64,000 bases of DNA from JBCBSP01 sp039819095 (GCA_039819095.1 JBCBSP010000010.1:25629-89628); one strand, 5' to 3'. Counted from the stretch's first letter, positions 1 through 10,287 are shown. Notes: generated from the sequence alone by a model not told the origin. Made by a program: numbers and translations.

Positions 1-123
1 GAAGTCGGTGTGTGGATGCTGCCGCCGACCAATGGCGGGGACACCGAAGAAGAAGACGTCCCGCCGCTGCAGTCGGTTGGTGAAAGCGATCGCATGACGC
101 TAAAATTCCGCAAGCCGGAATAA
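1..123 (+). CDS. C-terminal end of an unidentified protein (partial)
   Basis: The first frame is open from the window edge to a TAA at 121-123, giving 40 residues ending in MTLKFRKPE. The visible tail is acidic in the middle (DTEEED) and basic at the end. Nothing in it identifies a family. A strong intrinsic terminator follows 23 nt later, which supports this being the real 3' end of a gene or operon. Confidence 0.6.
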   Translation, partial: EVGVWMLPPTNGGDTEEEDVPPLQSVGESDRMTLKFRKPE

Positions 124-146
124 GCGGTTTCGAATGCTGAACTGAG

Positions 147-180
147 AGCCCGCCGCGAGCGATCGCGGCGGGCTTTTTCT
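147..180 (+). terminator. Rho-independent terminator of the upstream gene
   Basis: A perfect 12-bp stem (AGCCCGCCGCGA at 147-158 with its complement at 163-174) closes a GCGA tetraloop and runs into a T-rich tail (TTTTTCT). It ends transcription from the partial gene at the window edge and insulates the TetR gene downstream. Confidence 0.9.
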
Positions 181-278
181 GGCGGAAACAGCCGCCACCT
201 TTCCTGCGGCTTTCTTTTTGGTGAATCTCGCCACAGCCCCTTGAGACGTGTCATGCGTTTGCGTAAGTTGAAACTGGT

Positions 279-302
279 AACGGCGTTCTCAGAAACGCTG
301 TT
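279..302. promoter_or_regulatory. Candidate operator upstream of the TetR gene (inverted repeat)
   Basis: The arms AACGGCGTT (279-287) and AACGCTGTT (294-302) are inverted repeats matching at 8 of 9 positions across a 6-nt spacer. The site lies about 60 nt upstream of the chosen start of the TetR-family gene. TetR repressors commonly autoregulate through such palindromes, so autoregulation is a reasonable inference but not shown. Confidence 0.35.
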
Positions 303-360
303 CGCTTTCTTCATTCATCCGCCGCCGCGCCCCTTTCGGGAACAGATGAGATTAAGCCGC

Positions 361-1071
361 ATGACCACCGGAGCCGCCGCTCGCGCATCCCAGGTGCAGG
401 AAGTCCGCGCCTTTCGTGAGAATGTTGAAGCCAAACGCCGTTCCGCTCAGGCGGCCATGGCCGATGAGCCGACGATGGAGTCGGCGGACCGGCGCCGCCT
501 CACTGATGAGTCGCGTGAACGTCTGCGCGAGGTGGTGATCGACCTTTTCGCTGAAGGCCTGTTCCACGAGGTGGGCATGCGCGAGATCGCCAAGCGGGCC
601 GGCGTGGGTCTGGCCACGATCTACAAGTATTTCGGCGCCAAGGAAGACATGGTGGTAGCCTGTCTTGAACCGGATATGGAGCGTCTGCTTCAGGCGCTGG
701 CGCTGGCCTCAAGGTGCGAAGTCGGGACCCGGCGGCGCGCCCGCGCCTACATGATCGCCTTCGTTCGGTTTCATCTTGAGAACCCGCACATCGCCGATAT
801 TGTCCATGTGAATACCCCGGCGCGGCTCTGGGTGGAGACCGATGGCGGCTGGCGAACCGATCAGCTGGCGGTCTACGCGGAGATTTTGCGTCATGGCGCG
901 CGTGACGGCTCGGTGCGTTCCGATGTTGATACGGATGACCTGGTGCGTCTGACCGCCGGAGCGATGAAGGAATTCGTGCTCAGCCTTCTGGGTAAGGGCG
1001 TTGAAGACCGCGACCCTGACGCCGAAGGCGAGCATCTTTTCACGGCAGTCTGGCCGATGGTCTGCGCTTGA
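361..1071 (+). CDS. TetR/AcrR-family transcriptional regulator
   Basis: The protein (236 residues from this start) has an N-terminal TetR_N helix-turn-helix at about residues 47-95, with the typical run MREIAKRAGVGLATIYKYF followed by a helical ligand/dimer domain. The first 40 residues are basic and unlike the family, so the start is uncertain: in-frame alternatives are 241 (TTG), 253, 346 and 457. A candidate operator at 279-302 would lie inside the coding region if the first two were used, which favours 346 or 361. The effector is unknown. The convergent neighbour is a TauD-type dioxygenase, so it is not an obvious target. Confidence 0.85.
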   Translation: MTTGAAARASQVQEVRAFRENVEAKRRSAQAAMADEPTMESADRRRLTDESRERLREVVIDLFAEGLFHEVGMREIAKRAGVGLATIYKYFGAKEDMVVACLEPDMERLLQALALASRCEVGTRRRARAYMIAFVRFHLENPHIADIVHVNTPARLWVETDGGWRTDQLAVYAEILRHGARDGSVRSDVDTDDLVRLTAGAMKEFVLSLLGKGVEDRDPDAEGEHLFTAVWPMVCA

Positions 1072-1086
1072 GCTCAGCGCCTGTGG

Positions 1087-1944
1087 CTACGGCCCGGCGA
1101 TCGTGGTGCGGTGAAGCAGACGGGCATGTCCGTCATAGCCGCCCGTCGCCATGTGCTGAGTGCAGCGATTATCCCACATCACCAGCATGTCCGGCTCCCA
1201 TTGATGGCGATAGACCAGGGGTTCGGCATGGGCGGTTTCATAAAGCTCGACGAGCAGCACGAAGGCGTCCAGATCGCTCAAACCCTCTACGCCGCGCACA
1301 TAGCCAGGATTGACGAACAGTGTTTCACGTCCGGTTTCGGGATGAGTTCGCACGATGGGATGGGCGTGCGTATCGCGTGCCGCTTCGCTGGCGATGATGG
1401 TCATGGACCGGTCCGCGCCGTCATCCTTGCCGTATACGCCATCCGGCGCGTAGGCGAGCGCCGCCGAATGCACGGCCTTCAGTGACCTGACGCGCTCGCG
1501 CGTTTCTGCATTCAAACGATCAAATGCCAGGTACCCGTTGCAGAACAGCGTATCGCCGCCCGTCGGCGGAATGGTTTTCGCGTGCAGCACGGTGCCGGCT
1601 GGCGGCACAGGCTGGAAGCTCCAGTCAGAATGCCAGGCGGCGGCGAAGACCGAGGCTTTCTCATCAGCCTTGCGGCGCACCTCGATGATATGGCTGTGGT
1701 CGGGTAGGGCGGCGATGAACGGGTCGTGGCCGAACGGGCCGAAATACTGGGTGAAGCGCTCCAGGTCTTCATGGCTCATCGGCTGGCCCGGAAAGGCGAG
1801 CACCAGATGCTCCAACCAGGCGGTGCGGATGGCCGCGACGGTTTCAGCGGAGAGCGGTGCGCTCAGATCCACTCCGGTAACCGAAGCGCCCAGCGCAGCA
1901 CCGGAGGGCGTGACCGTGATCAGGCTTGGGTTTGATGCAGCCAT
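1087..1944 (-). CDS. TauD/TfdA-family Fe(II)/2-oxoglutarate dioxygenase
   Basis: A 285-residue member of the taurine/2,4-D dioxygenase family, which hydroxylates a substrate using 2-oxoglutarate and O2. The iron ligands are visible: H105 and D107 in WHSDWSF, and distal H264 in WDNRCTQHMA; the 2-oxoglutarate-binding arginine follows in HARLLHRTTI. The start at 1944 is preferred over an ATG 12 nt upstream because GGAGG lies 5 nt before it. No sulfonate transporter (tauABC) is adjacent, so taurine itself is not supported as the substrate; alkylsulfatase-like or other roles are possible. Confidence 0.85.
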   Translation of the reverse strand: MAASNPSLITVTPSGAALGASVTGVDLSAPLSAETVAAIRTAWLEHLVLAFPGQPMSHEDLERFTQYFGPFGHDPFIAALPDHSHIIEVRRKADEKASVFAAAWHSDWSFQPVPPAGTVLHAKTIPPTGGDTLFCNGYLAFDRLNAETRERVRSLKAVHSAALAYAPDGVYGKDDGADRSMTIIASEAARDTHAHPIVRTHPETGRETLFVNPGYVRGVEGLSDLDAFVLLVELYETAHAEPLVYRHQWEPDMLVMWDNRCTQHMATGGYDGHARLLHRTTIAGP

Positions 1945-2007
1945 TGGCGCCTCCATGCGCCGGGCTTAAAGAAGGCGCATCGCCAGCTTTCCTCAGGTCG
2001 CCCGCCC

Positions 2008-2502
2008 ATGTCGAGCCTTGCCGCCCCGCTTGCCTTGTCCGCCGCCTTGGTGGTCGTGACCTGTGCGATCCAGATTGTCGGTCTCGCGATATTGATCTGG
2101 GTTATGCGTTTTCGCGACGGTCGGCGCGGGACCACGCCCAATTTTCTGCGCCAGATGGGCGTGATCCTGGTCGTTGTGACCGGGCTTTTCCTGGTTCACA
2201 CCGTGCAGGTGTGGATCTACGCCGTCGCGTACCTGGCCTTGAACGAGTTTGAGACATTCGAGACGGCGCTCTACTTCTCCACCTCCTCGTTCACGACAGT
2301 CGGTTATGGCGAGATCTATATGGAAAGCCGCTGGCGGATCGTGTCGGCGATCCAGAGCGCGAACGGTTTTCTCGTGCTTGGCTGGTCGACGGTCTTTCTG
2401 ATCTCCGCCATCTCGCGTCTGCGCTCAGTGGAGATTGACTGGCTGGAGCGCCGCGAAGAACGTTATCTGTTCGACCTTTCGCGCAAGGATGAGAATGACT
2501 GA
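2008..2502 (+). CDS. Small potassium channel (Ion_trans_2 type)
   Basis: A 164-residue integral membrane protein with hydrophobic segments at about 10-32, 50-76 and 112-135. A pore loop before the last segment carries the K+ selectivity filter TTVGYGE at residues 96-102. It therefore should form a K+-selective pore, presumably as a tetramer. There is no cytoplasmic RCK or cyclic-nucleotide domain, only a charged tail of about 25 residues. The stop overlaps the start of the next gene, so the two are probably co-transcribed. Confidence 0.88.
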   Translation: MSSLAAPLALSAALVVVTCAIQIVGLAILIWVMRFRDGRRGTTPNFLRQMGVILVVVTGLFLVHTVQVWIYAVAYLALNEFETFETALYFSTSSFTTVGYGEIYMESRWRIVSAIQSANGFLVLGWSTVFLISAISRLRSVEIDWLERREERYLFDLSRKDEND

Positions 2503-2971
2503 GCCCGTCCAGGTACGCGACGCGACCAGGGGTGATGCTGAGGCGATTGCGCAGATGTCCGCCCGGTTTCACGCCTTCCATGACCTGCCGGGCGGGGTCA
2601 GCGCCGAAATCATCCGCCGCGACGCGTTCGGCGATCCGGCCTGGTTCGAGCTTCTGGTCGCCGAGCAGGCCGCGAGCACGATCGGTTATGCGCTGTTTCA
2701 CAAAAGCTATGAGACCGGTCAGGCCATGCGGGGACTCTACCTCAGCGATCTCTGGGTTGAGCCAGACGCGCGCCGCTGCGGGGTCGGGCGCGCGCTGATG
2801 ACGGCGCTGGGGCGGCGCGCCCGGGTGTGCGGGGCTGAGTTCGTCTGGCTAGTCGTTCAGCCCTGGAACGCCGAGGGGCTGCACTTCTACGAGCGCTGCG
2901 GCGCCGGCGGTGCGGATGTGAAGGCGCGCGCCATCCTGGTCAGCACGCTTCTGGGCGATAAGGGCGGCTGA
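2495..2971 (+). CDS. GNAT-family N-acetyltransferase
   Basis: A 158-residue protein with the GNAT fold signature. Motif A is RRCGVGRAL (acetyl-CoA pyrophosphate binding) after the strand LYLSDLWVEPDA, and a later motif B-like segment reads FYERCGA. The start at 2495 is chosen because AAGGA sits 5 nt upstream and because it overlaps the channel gene stop, indicating translational coupling. The acceptor substrate cannot be predicted from sequence. Confidence 0.85.
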   Translation: MTEPVQVRDATRGDAEAIAQMSARFHAFHDLPGGVSAEIIRRDAFGDPAWFELLVAEQAASTIGYALFHKSYETGQAMRGLYLSDLWVEPDARRCGVGRALMTALGRRARVCGAEFVWLVVQPWNAEGLHFYERCGAGGADVKARAILVSTLLGDKGG

Positions 2972-2979
2972 CGGCGCAG

Positions 2980-3009
2980 TTGCCGCCGCTGAGCGGCGCG
3001 CGCTAAACA
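2980..3009 (+). promoter_or_regulatory. Putative housekeeping promoter of pccA
   Basis: TTGCCG at 2980-2985 and TAAACA at 3004-3009, spaced by 18 nt; the -10 sits in GCTAAACA, close to the Caulobacter-type GCTANAWC. The distance to the ATG at 3067 is about 57 nt. Confidence 0.45.
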
Positions 3010-3066
3010 CGGCTCTGGATGACGATGCATCAGCGCGCGCTGCGCGGCACGAAGGGACGTTTGTTC

Positions 3067-5094
<2,028 letters not shown>

Positions 5095-5148
5095 CGCGGC
5101 GGCGTTTGACAGGTCCGATCCAGTCACGCGAACCTTTACGCAAGGCTC

Positions 5149-5751
5149 ATGCTCAAAAGGATGATGGCGATGAACCTCACTCATATTCTTTTCAGCCCTA
5201 ATGGCCGGATCGGGCAGAACCAGTACTGGGTTGGTGTTCTGATTCTGGTTCTGTCGAATGTTTTCCTTACGCTCATCCCGCTCTTGGGAACGCTGATCTG
5301 GATCGCGCTGATCTATGTCGGTGCGGTGATCGCCGCCAAGCGCCTCCACGATGCCGGCAAGAGCGGCTGGATCCATCTCATCCCGTGGGCGCTGTCCATC
5401 GTGCTGGTGGTCATCGGTTTCATGGTGGCGGGCGGCGCCGTGCTCGCTGCGGTGATGGAGGTGATCTCACAGCCAGGCGGGTGGGACGCTTTGATGGATG
5501 ACGCGCTGACGCCGGATGAAGGCGCAACCCTGTTTGCCGGCGGGATCGCTGGTCTGGGCGGGCTGTTGCTCTTCTTTTTGCTCAGCTGGCTGGTCTGGCT
5601 GATCTATACGATTTGGGTTGGCGTGCTCGACCCGGAGCCTGGCGCCAACCGCTTCGGCCCTGCCCCGGTGCTTGATGCGGCCCCAGCCGCCCCGGCGGCG
5701 TCCCCGGCGAAGGCGGATAGCGATGCCGGAGCTGATGGCGGCTCAGAGTAG
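5149..5751 (+). CDS. DUF805 family membrane protein
   Basis: A 200-residue inner-membrane protein with about four hydrophobic segments. The N-terminal half carries the DUF805 hallmarks: the early GRIGQNQYWVG and, after the second membrane segment, AAKRLHDAGKSGW. The C-terminus is an Ala/Pro-rich soluble tail. Start could also be 5164 or 5170. The function of DUF805 proteins is unknown. A second DUF805-like gene lies 1.1 kb downstream with a DUF4282 gene between them, forming a local cluster of uncharacterised membrane proteins. Confidence 0.82.
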   Translation: MLKRMMAMNLTHILFSPNGRIGQNQYWVGVLILVLSNVFLTLIPLLGTLIWIALIYVGAVIAAKRLHDAGKSGWIHLIPWALSIVLVVIGFMVAGGAVLAAVMEVISQPGGWDALMDDALTPDEGATLFAGGIAGLGGLLLFFLLSWLVWLIYTIWVGVLDPEPGANRFGPAPVLDAAPAAPAASPAKADSDAGADGGSE

Positions 5752-5840
5752 CGCCGGCTTCAGCCGCCCCATCTCAAGGTTTTGACTCCGCGCCCGTCAG
5801 CGTTAACCCTGTACTACGGGTAAACACAGGGAGCTGTAGC

Positions 5841-6146
5841 ATGCCTGAATTCTTCAAGCGTTTCTTGACCTTCGACAAGCTGATCGCGACGACGCTGATC
5901 AAAATTCTGTACTGGATCGGCCTCATCGCCATCGGACTTTACGTCATCATCGCCATGTTCGGCGGTCTGGCGATGATGACCCAAAACTTCATGATCGGCC
6001 TGGCCATGTTCTTCGGCGCGCCGATTGGCGGTGCGGTGGGGCTCTTGTTCTGGCGCTTCATCATGGAAGTCTACATCGTGATCTTCTCCATCCATGACCG
6101 GCTGGGCGAAGTGCGTGACCGGCTGGGTGGTCCGGCGGGCGGCTGA
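5841..6146 (+). CDS. DUF4282 family small membrane protein
   Basis: A 101-residue protein with two long hydrophobic segments (about 20-45 and 50-85) and a basic C-terminus. The start FFKRFLTFDKLIATTLIKILYWIG and the overall layout match DUF4282. An AGGGAG ribosome-binding site lies just upstream, partly within a 6-bp inverted repeat (CCCTGT 5807-5812 and ACAGGG 5826-5831). Function is unknown. Confidence 0.78.
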   Translation: MPEFFKRFLTFDKLIATTLIKILYWIGLIAIGLYVIIAMFGGLAMMTQNFMIGLAMFFGAPIGGAVGLLFWRFIMEVYIVIFSIHDRLGEVRDRLGGPAGG

Positions 6147-6255
6147 CGCCGCTCACCCTTCCGCTGAATGACTGGTCGGCGGAGCCTTGCGCGCGGCGGC
6201 GCGTCGGTCCAAATGGCTGCTCACACCCGCTGTCTGACCTGGAGCCCGCCCGCGC

Positions 6256-6786
6256 ATGAGCGCTTCTGCGATCCGCACCGCACTTGTCGCCCTCCTGCCG
6301 GGACGGCGCGCTGACGCCGACACATACTGGCTGGCGCTGGGGCTTGTAGCGCTGGCTGATGGCGTGCGCATGAGCGTTCTGTCCGGCCCCTCGGCGCTGT
6401 TCTGGTGGCTGGCGGTGCTGTTCCTGGTCGCCAGCATTCACATGAACCGTCTGCGCGACGCCGGACGGCCGTCCTGGTTCGCCAGCGCCCCGATTCTTGG
6501 CGCCTCAGCGGCCAAGCTGATGGTGGCGACGGGGGCGGCGGCGTCAGCGATCTTTCCGCTCTATCGTGATTTCATCCAGCGCCAGGGTGTGAACATGTCT
6601 GATCCAGAGCAGGTCAACGCCGCCTTCGCCGACCCTGAGCTCCAGAGCGCTTTTCAGAGTGCGCTGCTGGCGGATACCGAACGCGCCCAGCAAATCGCGC
6701 AGGCCGGCGACTGGCCGTCCATGCTCGCTTTCTGGGCGGTCATCATCCTGGGCGGGATGTGGTTTGCGAACCTGCGCCGACCCTAA
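6256..6786 (+). CDS. DUF805-like membrane protein
   Basis: A 176-residue membrane protein. After two N-terminal hydrophobic segments it has HMNRLRDAGRPSW, a clear echo of the DUF805 motif KRLHDAGKSGW, then further hydrophobic segments around a polar loop of about 70 residues. It lacks the usual DUF805 N-terminus, so it is a divergent relative. Its TAA overlaps the lipB stop codon on the other strand by 4 nt. Confidence 0.65.
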   Translation: MSASAIRTALVALLPGRRADADTYWLALGLVALADGVRMSVLSGPSALFWWLAVLFLVASIHMNRLRDAGRPSWFASAPILGASAAKLMVATGAAASAIFPLYRDFIQRQGVNMSDPEQVNAAFADPELQSAFQSALLADTERAQQIAQAGDWPSMLAFWAVIILGGMWFANLRRP

Positions 6787-7487
6787 AGCGGCGGTTCAGC
6801 GTCCTTGATGTTTCCAAAGACAGTCATAAACGCCTGGCGCAGCGCTTGATCCGCGTCCTCCATGGTCACCGGCAGGCCTAGATCCACAAGGCTTGTCACC
6901 CCGTAGCGCGGGTCTGAGATGCCGCACGGCGTTATGCCGTCGAAATGGGTGAGGTCCGGCTCCACATTCAAGGAGATGCCGTGAAACGACACCCAGCGGC
7001 GCAGGCGAACGCCGATGGCGGCGATCTTGTCTTCGCGCTCCGGCCCGCCGGGTTCTGTGCGGTCCACCCATACGCCGACCCGCTCGCAGCGGCGCTCGCC
7101 GGTGATGTTGAACACGTCCAGCGCGAGGATGATCCAGTCTTCCAGATTGCGCACATAAGCCCGCGCATCCCGCCCCCGCCGACGCAGATCCAGCATGACA
7201 TAGGCGGTGCGCTGCCCGGGGCCGTGATAGTGATGTTCGCCGCCGCGCCCGGTCTTAAAAACCGCAAAGCGCTCCGCATCAAGCAGGTCTTCGGTCTTGG
7301 CGCTCGTGCCGGCGGTATACAGCGGCGGGTGTTCCAGCAGCCAGACCAGCTCGCCGGCCTCGCCCCGCGCGATGGCTTCGGCCCGCGCCTCCATGGCTGC
7401 GACCGCCGCCTCATAGCCCACAAGGCCTGAGGAAACCGCCCAGCCAACGGGGGCGAGCGCGCTTGCGGAGGGAACAGCGTCTGACAT
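6783..7487 (-). CDS. lipB: Octanoyltransferase LipB
   Basis: A 234-residue LipB, which moves octanoate from octanoyl-ACP to lipoyl domains as the first step of protein lipoylation in the cytoplasm. The substrate loop RGGEHHYHGPGQ is at residues 81-92, the catalytic lysine is K154 in DKIAAIGV, and the acyl-thioester cysteine is C188 in PCGIS. The ATG at 7487 gives the normal family length; upstream in-frame ATGs (7529, 7568) add an atypical basic extension. No lipA is adjacent. Confidence 0.93.
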   Translation of the reverse strand: MSDAVPSASALAPVGWAVSSGLVGYEAAVAAMEARAEAIARGEAGELVWLLEHPPLYTAGTSAKTEDLLDAERFAVFKTGRGGEHHYHGPGQRTAYVMLDLRRRGRDARAYVRNLEDWIILALDVFNITGERRCERVGVWVDRTEPGGPEREDKIAAIGVRLRRWVSFHGISLNVEPDLTHFDGITPCGISDPRYGVTSLVDLGLPVTMEDADQALRQAFMTVFGNIKDAEPPL

Positions 7488-7600
7488 CAATCGCACGGCC
7501 TTAACGGGTCGGAAACCGAGCCGGAACATCGTGGTTGGAAAGGGGCTTGGCAAGGCTTGGCCCTTCACTGTTACGCAGCCGCCCGCATTCGCGAGGACGC

Positions 7601-7846
7601 ATGAGCCAGATTGGCGCCGTCAATGTAGAGATTTCCGTCCTTCTGGGCCGGTCCCGCCTGCCGATTCACCAGTTCCTGCGCATGGGGCGGGGGGCAGTGA
7701 TTCCGCTGGACGCCAGCGAGCACGAAGAGGTGTGGATTCTCGCCAATAATTATCCGGTCGCACGCGGCGAAATCGTCATACAGGGCGACCGTGTGGCGGT
7801 GTCGATCACCGAAGCGGCGAACGTCCACGACTTTTTCGCCGCCTGA
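7601..7846 (+). CDS. FliN-like protein (SpoA domain), stand-alone
   Basis: An 81-residue protein that is almost entirely one SpoA/FliMN_C domain: VEISVLLGRSRLPIHQFL, then GAVIPLD, and NYPVARGEIVIQGDRVAVSI. This is the FliN core that forms the C-ring of the flagellar motor switch. The start at 7601 is set by GAGGA a few nt upstream. No flagellar genes are nearby, and it lacks the longer N-terminus of many FliN proteins, so it may be a divergent or secondary FliN paralogue; direct motor function is inference. Confidence 0.82.
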   Translation: MSQIGAVNVEISVLLGRSRLPIHQFLRMGRGAVIPLDASEHEEVWILANNYPVARGEIVIQGDRVAVSITEAANVHDFFAA

Positions 7847-7921
7847 CCAGCCTGCGCTTCGGCGCCGGTCAGGACTTCACAAGCGGCCTTGGGCTTGGTA
7901 CTAGCGCGCCTCCAATTTTTC

Positions 7922-8008
7922 GCGGCCGTGGCGGAATTGGTAGACGCGCAGCGTTGAGGTCGCTGTGGGGTAAAACCCGTGGAAGTTCGAGTCTTCTCGG
8001 CCGCACCA
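7922..8008 (+). tRNA. tRNA-Leu(GAG)
   Basis: The acceptor stem GCGGCCG pairs with CGGCCGC, followed by ACCA, so CCA is encoded. The D arm (GCGGAATTGGTAGACGC), a long class II variable arm, and the T loop GTTCGAGTC are all present. The anticodon loop TTGAGGT (7954-7960) gives anticodon GAG at 7956-7958, reading CUC/CUU leucine codons. Confidence 0.96.
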
Positions 8009-8297
8009 TTTCTCCTTGTTCTCACGCCCGGATCCGCTCGATCCGGCCGATGCAGCCAGGCCTATTGCGAGCAACGCCGCGCCGAGTTCGCCGAATACCA
8101 GGCCGCGCGCGCATTTCTACGCGCTTGAGCAGCGCTGGCCGCACGATCCGTTCCGGAACAGGCGTCGCCAAGCCGATCAACCGATTGTTGATGCAGTCAT
8201 CGCCTGACCGCACGCAAAGCCCTGCGTTGGCGACGTATTTTGATAAGCGCCAACCTCCTTGCTTGTCGCAGCACGCCAGTTGGCGCAAAACGACACC
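8009..8297. other. Intergenic region with a long-loop inverted repeat before the glycosylase gene
   Basis: No convincing gene is seen between tRNA-Leu and the glycosylase. An exact 8-bp inverted repeat, GCGCCAAC (8247-8254) and GTTGGCGC (8279-8286), with a 24-nt loop ends 11 nt before the glycosylase ATG. It could affect translation or bind a regulator. Confidence 0.4.
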
Positions 8298-8903
8298 ATG
8301 TCTTGCGCCATTCACGATCATTGCCTGAGCGCCGCAGAGCCGCTGAGCGATGCGCTTCACGCGGCGATGGCGGCGGCTGGCCCGATTGAGTTTTCAGTCC
8401 GCCGCGATCTGGCGTTTCCGGTCTATCTGGCGCGTGCGGTGACGGGGCAGCAGCTCAGCGTCGCCGCTGCGCGCACGATCTGGGCGCGTGTCGAGGAGAG
8501 CGCACAGGGGGCGCCGCTGATGGAGAGCTTCCGACCCGAACGCAGCGAAGCATTGCGTGCGTGCGGGTTGTCCGGCGCGAAAACACGCACGGTGTGCGCG
8601 ATCGCCGAAGCCGCCCGCGACGGGCTTCTGGAGGTTCACGCGCTGGCGCCGCTCAGCCCTGAAGCGCGTGCTGAACGGCTCACCTCCATTTGGGGCGTTG
8701 GTCAGTGGACGGCTGACATGATGAACATGTTCTATTTCGGCGAGACGGATATCTGGCCGGACGGCGATGTCGCGGCGCGCAAGACGCTGGAACGTCTGAC
8801 CAGTCCTCGCCGGAAGACGGTGCGCACCGCCGCCCGTTTCGCGCCTTATCGCAGCTATCTGGCGCTTTACATGTGGCGCCATGTCGATGCGCCGCCCACC
8901 TGA
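8298..8903 (+). CDS. DNA-3-methyladenine glycosylase II (AlkA-type HhH-GPD)
   Basis: A 201-residue base-excision repair glycosylase that removes alkylated purines. The helix-hairpin-helix reads LTSIWGVGQWTADMM and is followed by the catalytic aspartate segment IWPDGDVAARK, the standard HhH-GPD arrangement. There is no C-terminal Cys4 Fe-S cluster, as expected for AlkA/MAG-type enzymes and unlike EndoIII/MutY. It lacks the N-terminal domain of E. coli AlkA and is closer to the short Mag1-like form. A TTG at 8259 is an alternative start. Confidence 0.87.
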   Translation: MSCAIHDHCLSAAEPLSDALHAAMAAAGPIEFSVRRDLAFPVYLARAVTGQQLSVAAARTIWARVEESAQGAPLMESFRPERSEALRACGLSGAKTRTVCAIAEAARDGLLEVHALAPLSPEARAERLTSIWGVGQWTADMMNMFYFGETDIWPDGDVAARKTLERLTSPRRKTVRTAARFAPYRSYLALYMWRHVDAPPT

Positions 8904-8909
8904 GGCGGG

Positions 8910-10160
8910 CTAGTAGCCGGCGGTCTCCACCTTGAAGCCCTTTTTGCGAAGCGCGGCGAGTATGCGCTCCATGTGCGGGCCGTCATGCGCTTCGACCGAG
9001 ATATCGATATAGGTCACCTTCGCCGGCAGGTCGGAGAAGATGCGGTGATAGGCCACGTCAATGACATTGCCCTGGGTTTCGGCGATCACTTCAGAGACCC
9101 TGACAAGCTGACCGGGCACGTCGATCAGCTCGATGCGCAGCCGGGCCATGCGTCCGGATCGCGCCAGATCGCGCAAAAGCAGCGAGGACAGAAGGCGCGT
9201 GTCGATATTGCCGCCGCAGACCATTGTGGCGACACGCTTGCCCCTGAAGCGCTCGCGATCGCTCAGTATGGCGGCAAGGCCCGCCGCGCCGGCGCCTTCG
9301 GCCAGGGTTTTCGACTTGTTCAGATACATGTTGACCGCACGCTCCAGCGCCGGTTCTCCCACCAGCACGATGTCATCGACCAGAGCGCCGATGATCTGAC
9401 GGGTGAGGGCGCCGGGGCGCTTCACCGCAATACCCTCGGCGAGCGTATTGCCGCCCACGGCCCGCTGCGCACCGTCCAGCGCGTTCGCCATGGTCGGGAA
9501 AAGCTCCGCCTGAACCCCGATCAGCTCCATGTGCGGGGCCAGTTCGCGCGCCGCCAGGGCCGCTCCGGCCATCAACCCGCCGCCGCCGATCGGCGCGATC
9601 AGAGCGTCAAACCTGGGGCTCTGCATCAGTATTTCGCGCGCCAGCGTGCTCTGCCCCGCGATCACAAACGGATCGTCGAACGGGTGGATGAGGGTCAGCC
9701 CTTCCGCTTCGACCAGATGCTCGGCATGGGCCTGGGCATCATCGAAGGCCTCGCCGTGCAGGACGACCTTTGCGCCAAGCTCTTCAGTCTGGCGCGCCTT
9801 CACAACCGGTGTGCCGACCGGCATGACCAGCGTGGCCTGGATGCCCAGCCGTCCGGCATGGCGGGCCAGACCTTGCGCATGATTGCCGGCTGAAGCCGCC
9901 ACCACCCCGACCGCGCGCTCCTTATCGCTCAGGCTCAATAGCTTCACAAGCGCGCCGCGTTCCTTGAACGAGCCGGTGTGCTGAAGGTTCTCCAGCTTGA
10001 TCCAGAGCTCGCAGTCCAGCGCCTCGCTGATCCGGTCAGCATGGATGAACGGCGTGTGCACGATCGCCTCAAGGCCGGCCTCATGCCAGGCCCAGGTCTG
10101 TTTCAACGCGGTCTCCACCTGTGGCGGGATCGCAGCGTTCGGGGTTATCGCCGTTTTCAT
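8910..10160 (-). CDS. ilvA: Threonine ammonia-lyase (PLP) with C-terminal ACT-like domain
   Basis: A 416-residue fold-type II PLP enzyme that converts threonine to 2-oxobutyrate for isoleucine synthesis. The Schiff-base lysine is K66 in GSFKERGA, and the phosphate-binding glycine loop GGGGLMAG is present. The C-terminal 85 residues form one ACT-like regulatory domain (RLRIELIDVPGQLVRVSEVI). This is the roughly 400-residue, single-ACT architecture, so a catabolic or serine/threonine dehydratase role is also possible. It is divergent from the sulfurtransferase gene across 127 bp. Confidence 0.88.
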   Translation of the reverse strand: MKTAITPNAAIPPQVETALKQTWAWHEAGLEAIVHTPFIHADRISEALDCELWIKLENLQHTGSFKERGALVKLLSLSDKERAVGVVAASAGNHAQGLARHAGRLGIQATLVMPVGTPVVKARQTEELGAKVVLHGEAFDDAQAHAEHLVEAEGLTLIHPFDDPFVIAGQSTLAREILMQSPRFDALIAPIGGGGLMAGAALAARELAPHMELIGVQAELFPTMANALDGAQRAVGGNTLAEGIAVKRPGALTRQIIGALVDDIVLVGEPALERAVNMYLNKSKTLAEGAGAAGLAAILSDRERFRGKRVATMVCGGNIDTRLLSSLLLRDLARSGRMARLRIELIDVPGQLVRVSEVIAETQGNVIDVAYHRIFSDLPAKVTYIDISVEAHDGPHMERILAALRKKGFKVETAGY

Positions 10161-10287
10161 CGTAGACGGAACGCTTTCCTGTCTTTGCTGCACAGCAGCA
10201 CTCTAGCGGGTTGGAAGCGATGCGCCAGACGATGCTGGCGCTTGGCGCCTTCAACGGGCTAGCCTGCGCGCCAGGCGGCGGGAGCAA

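Noticed and set aside
8016..8207. Short frames between tRNA-Leu and the glycosylase gene.
   Set aside because: They lack ribosome-binding sites and family features, and the two strands are open to a similar extent; treated as noncoding.
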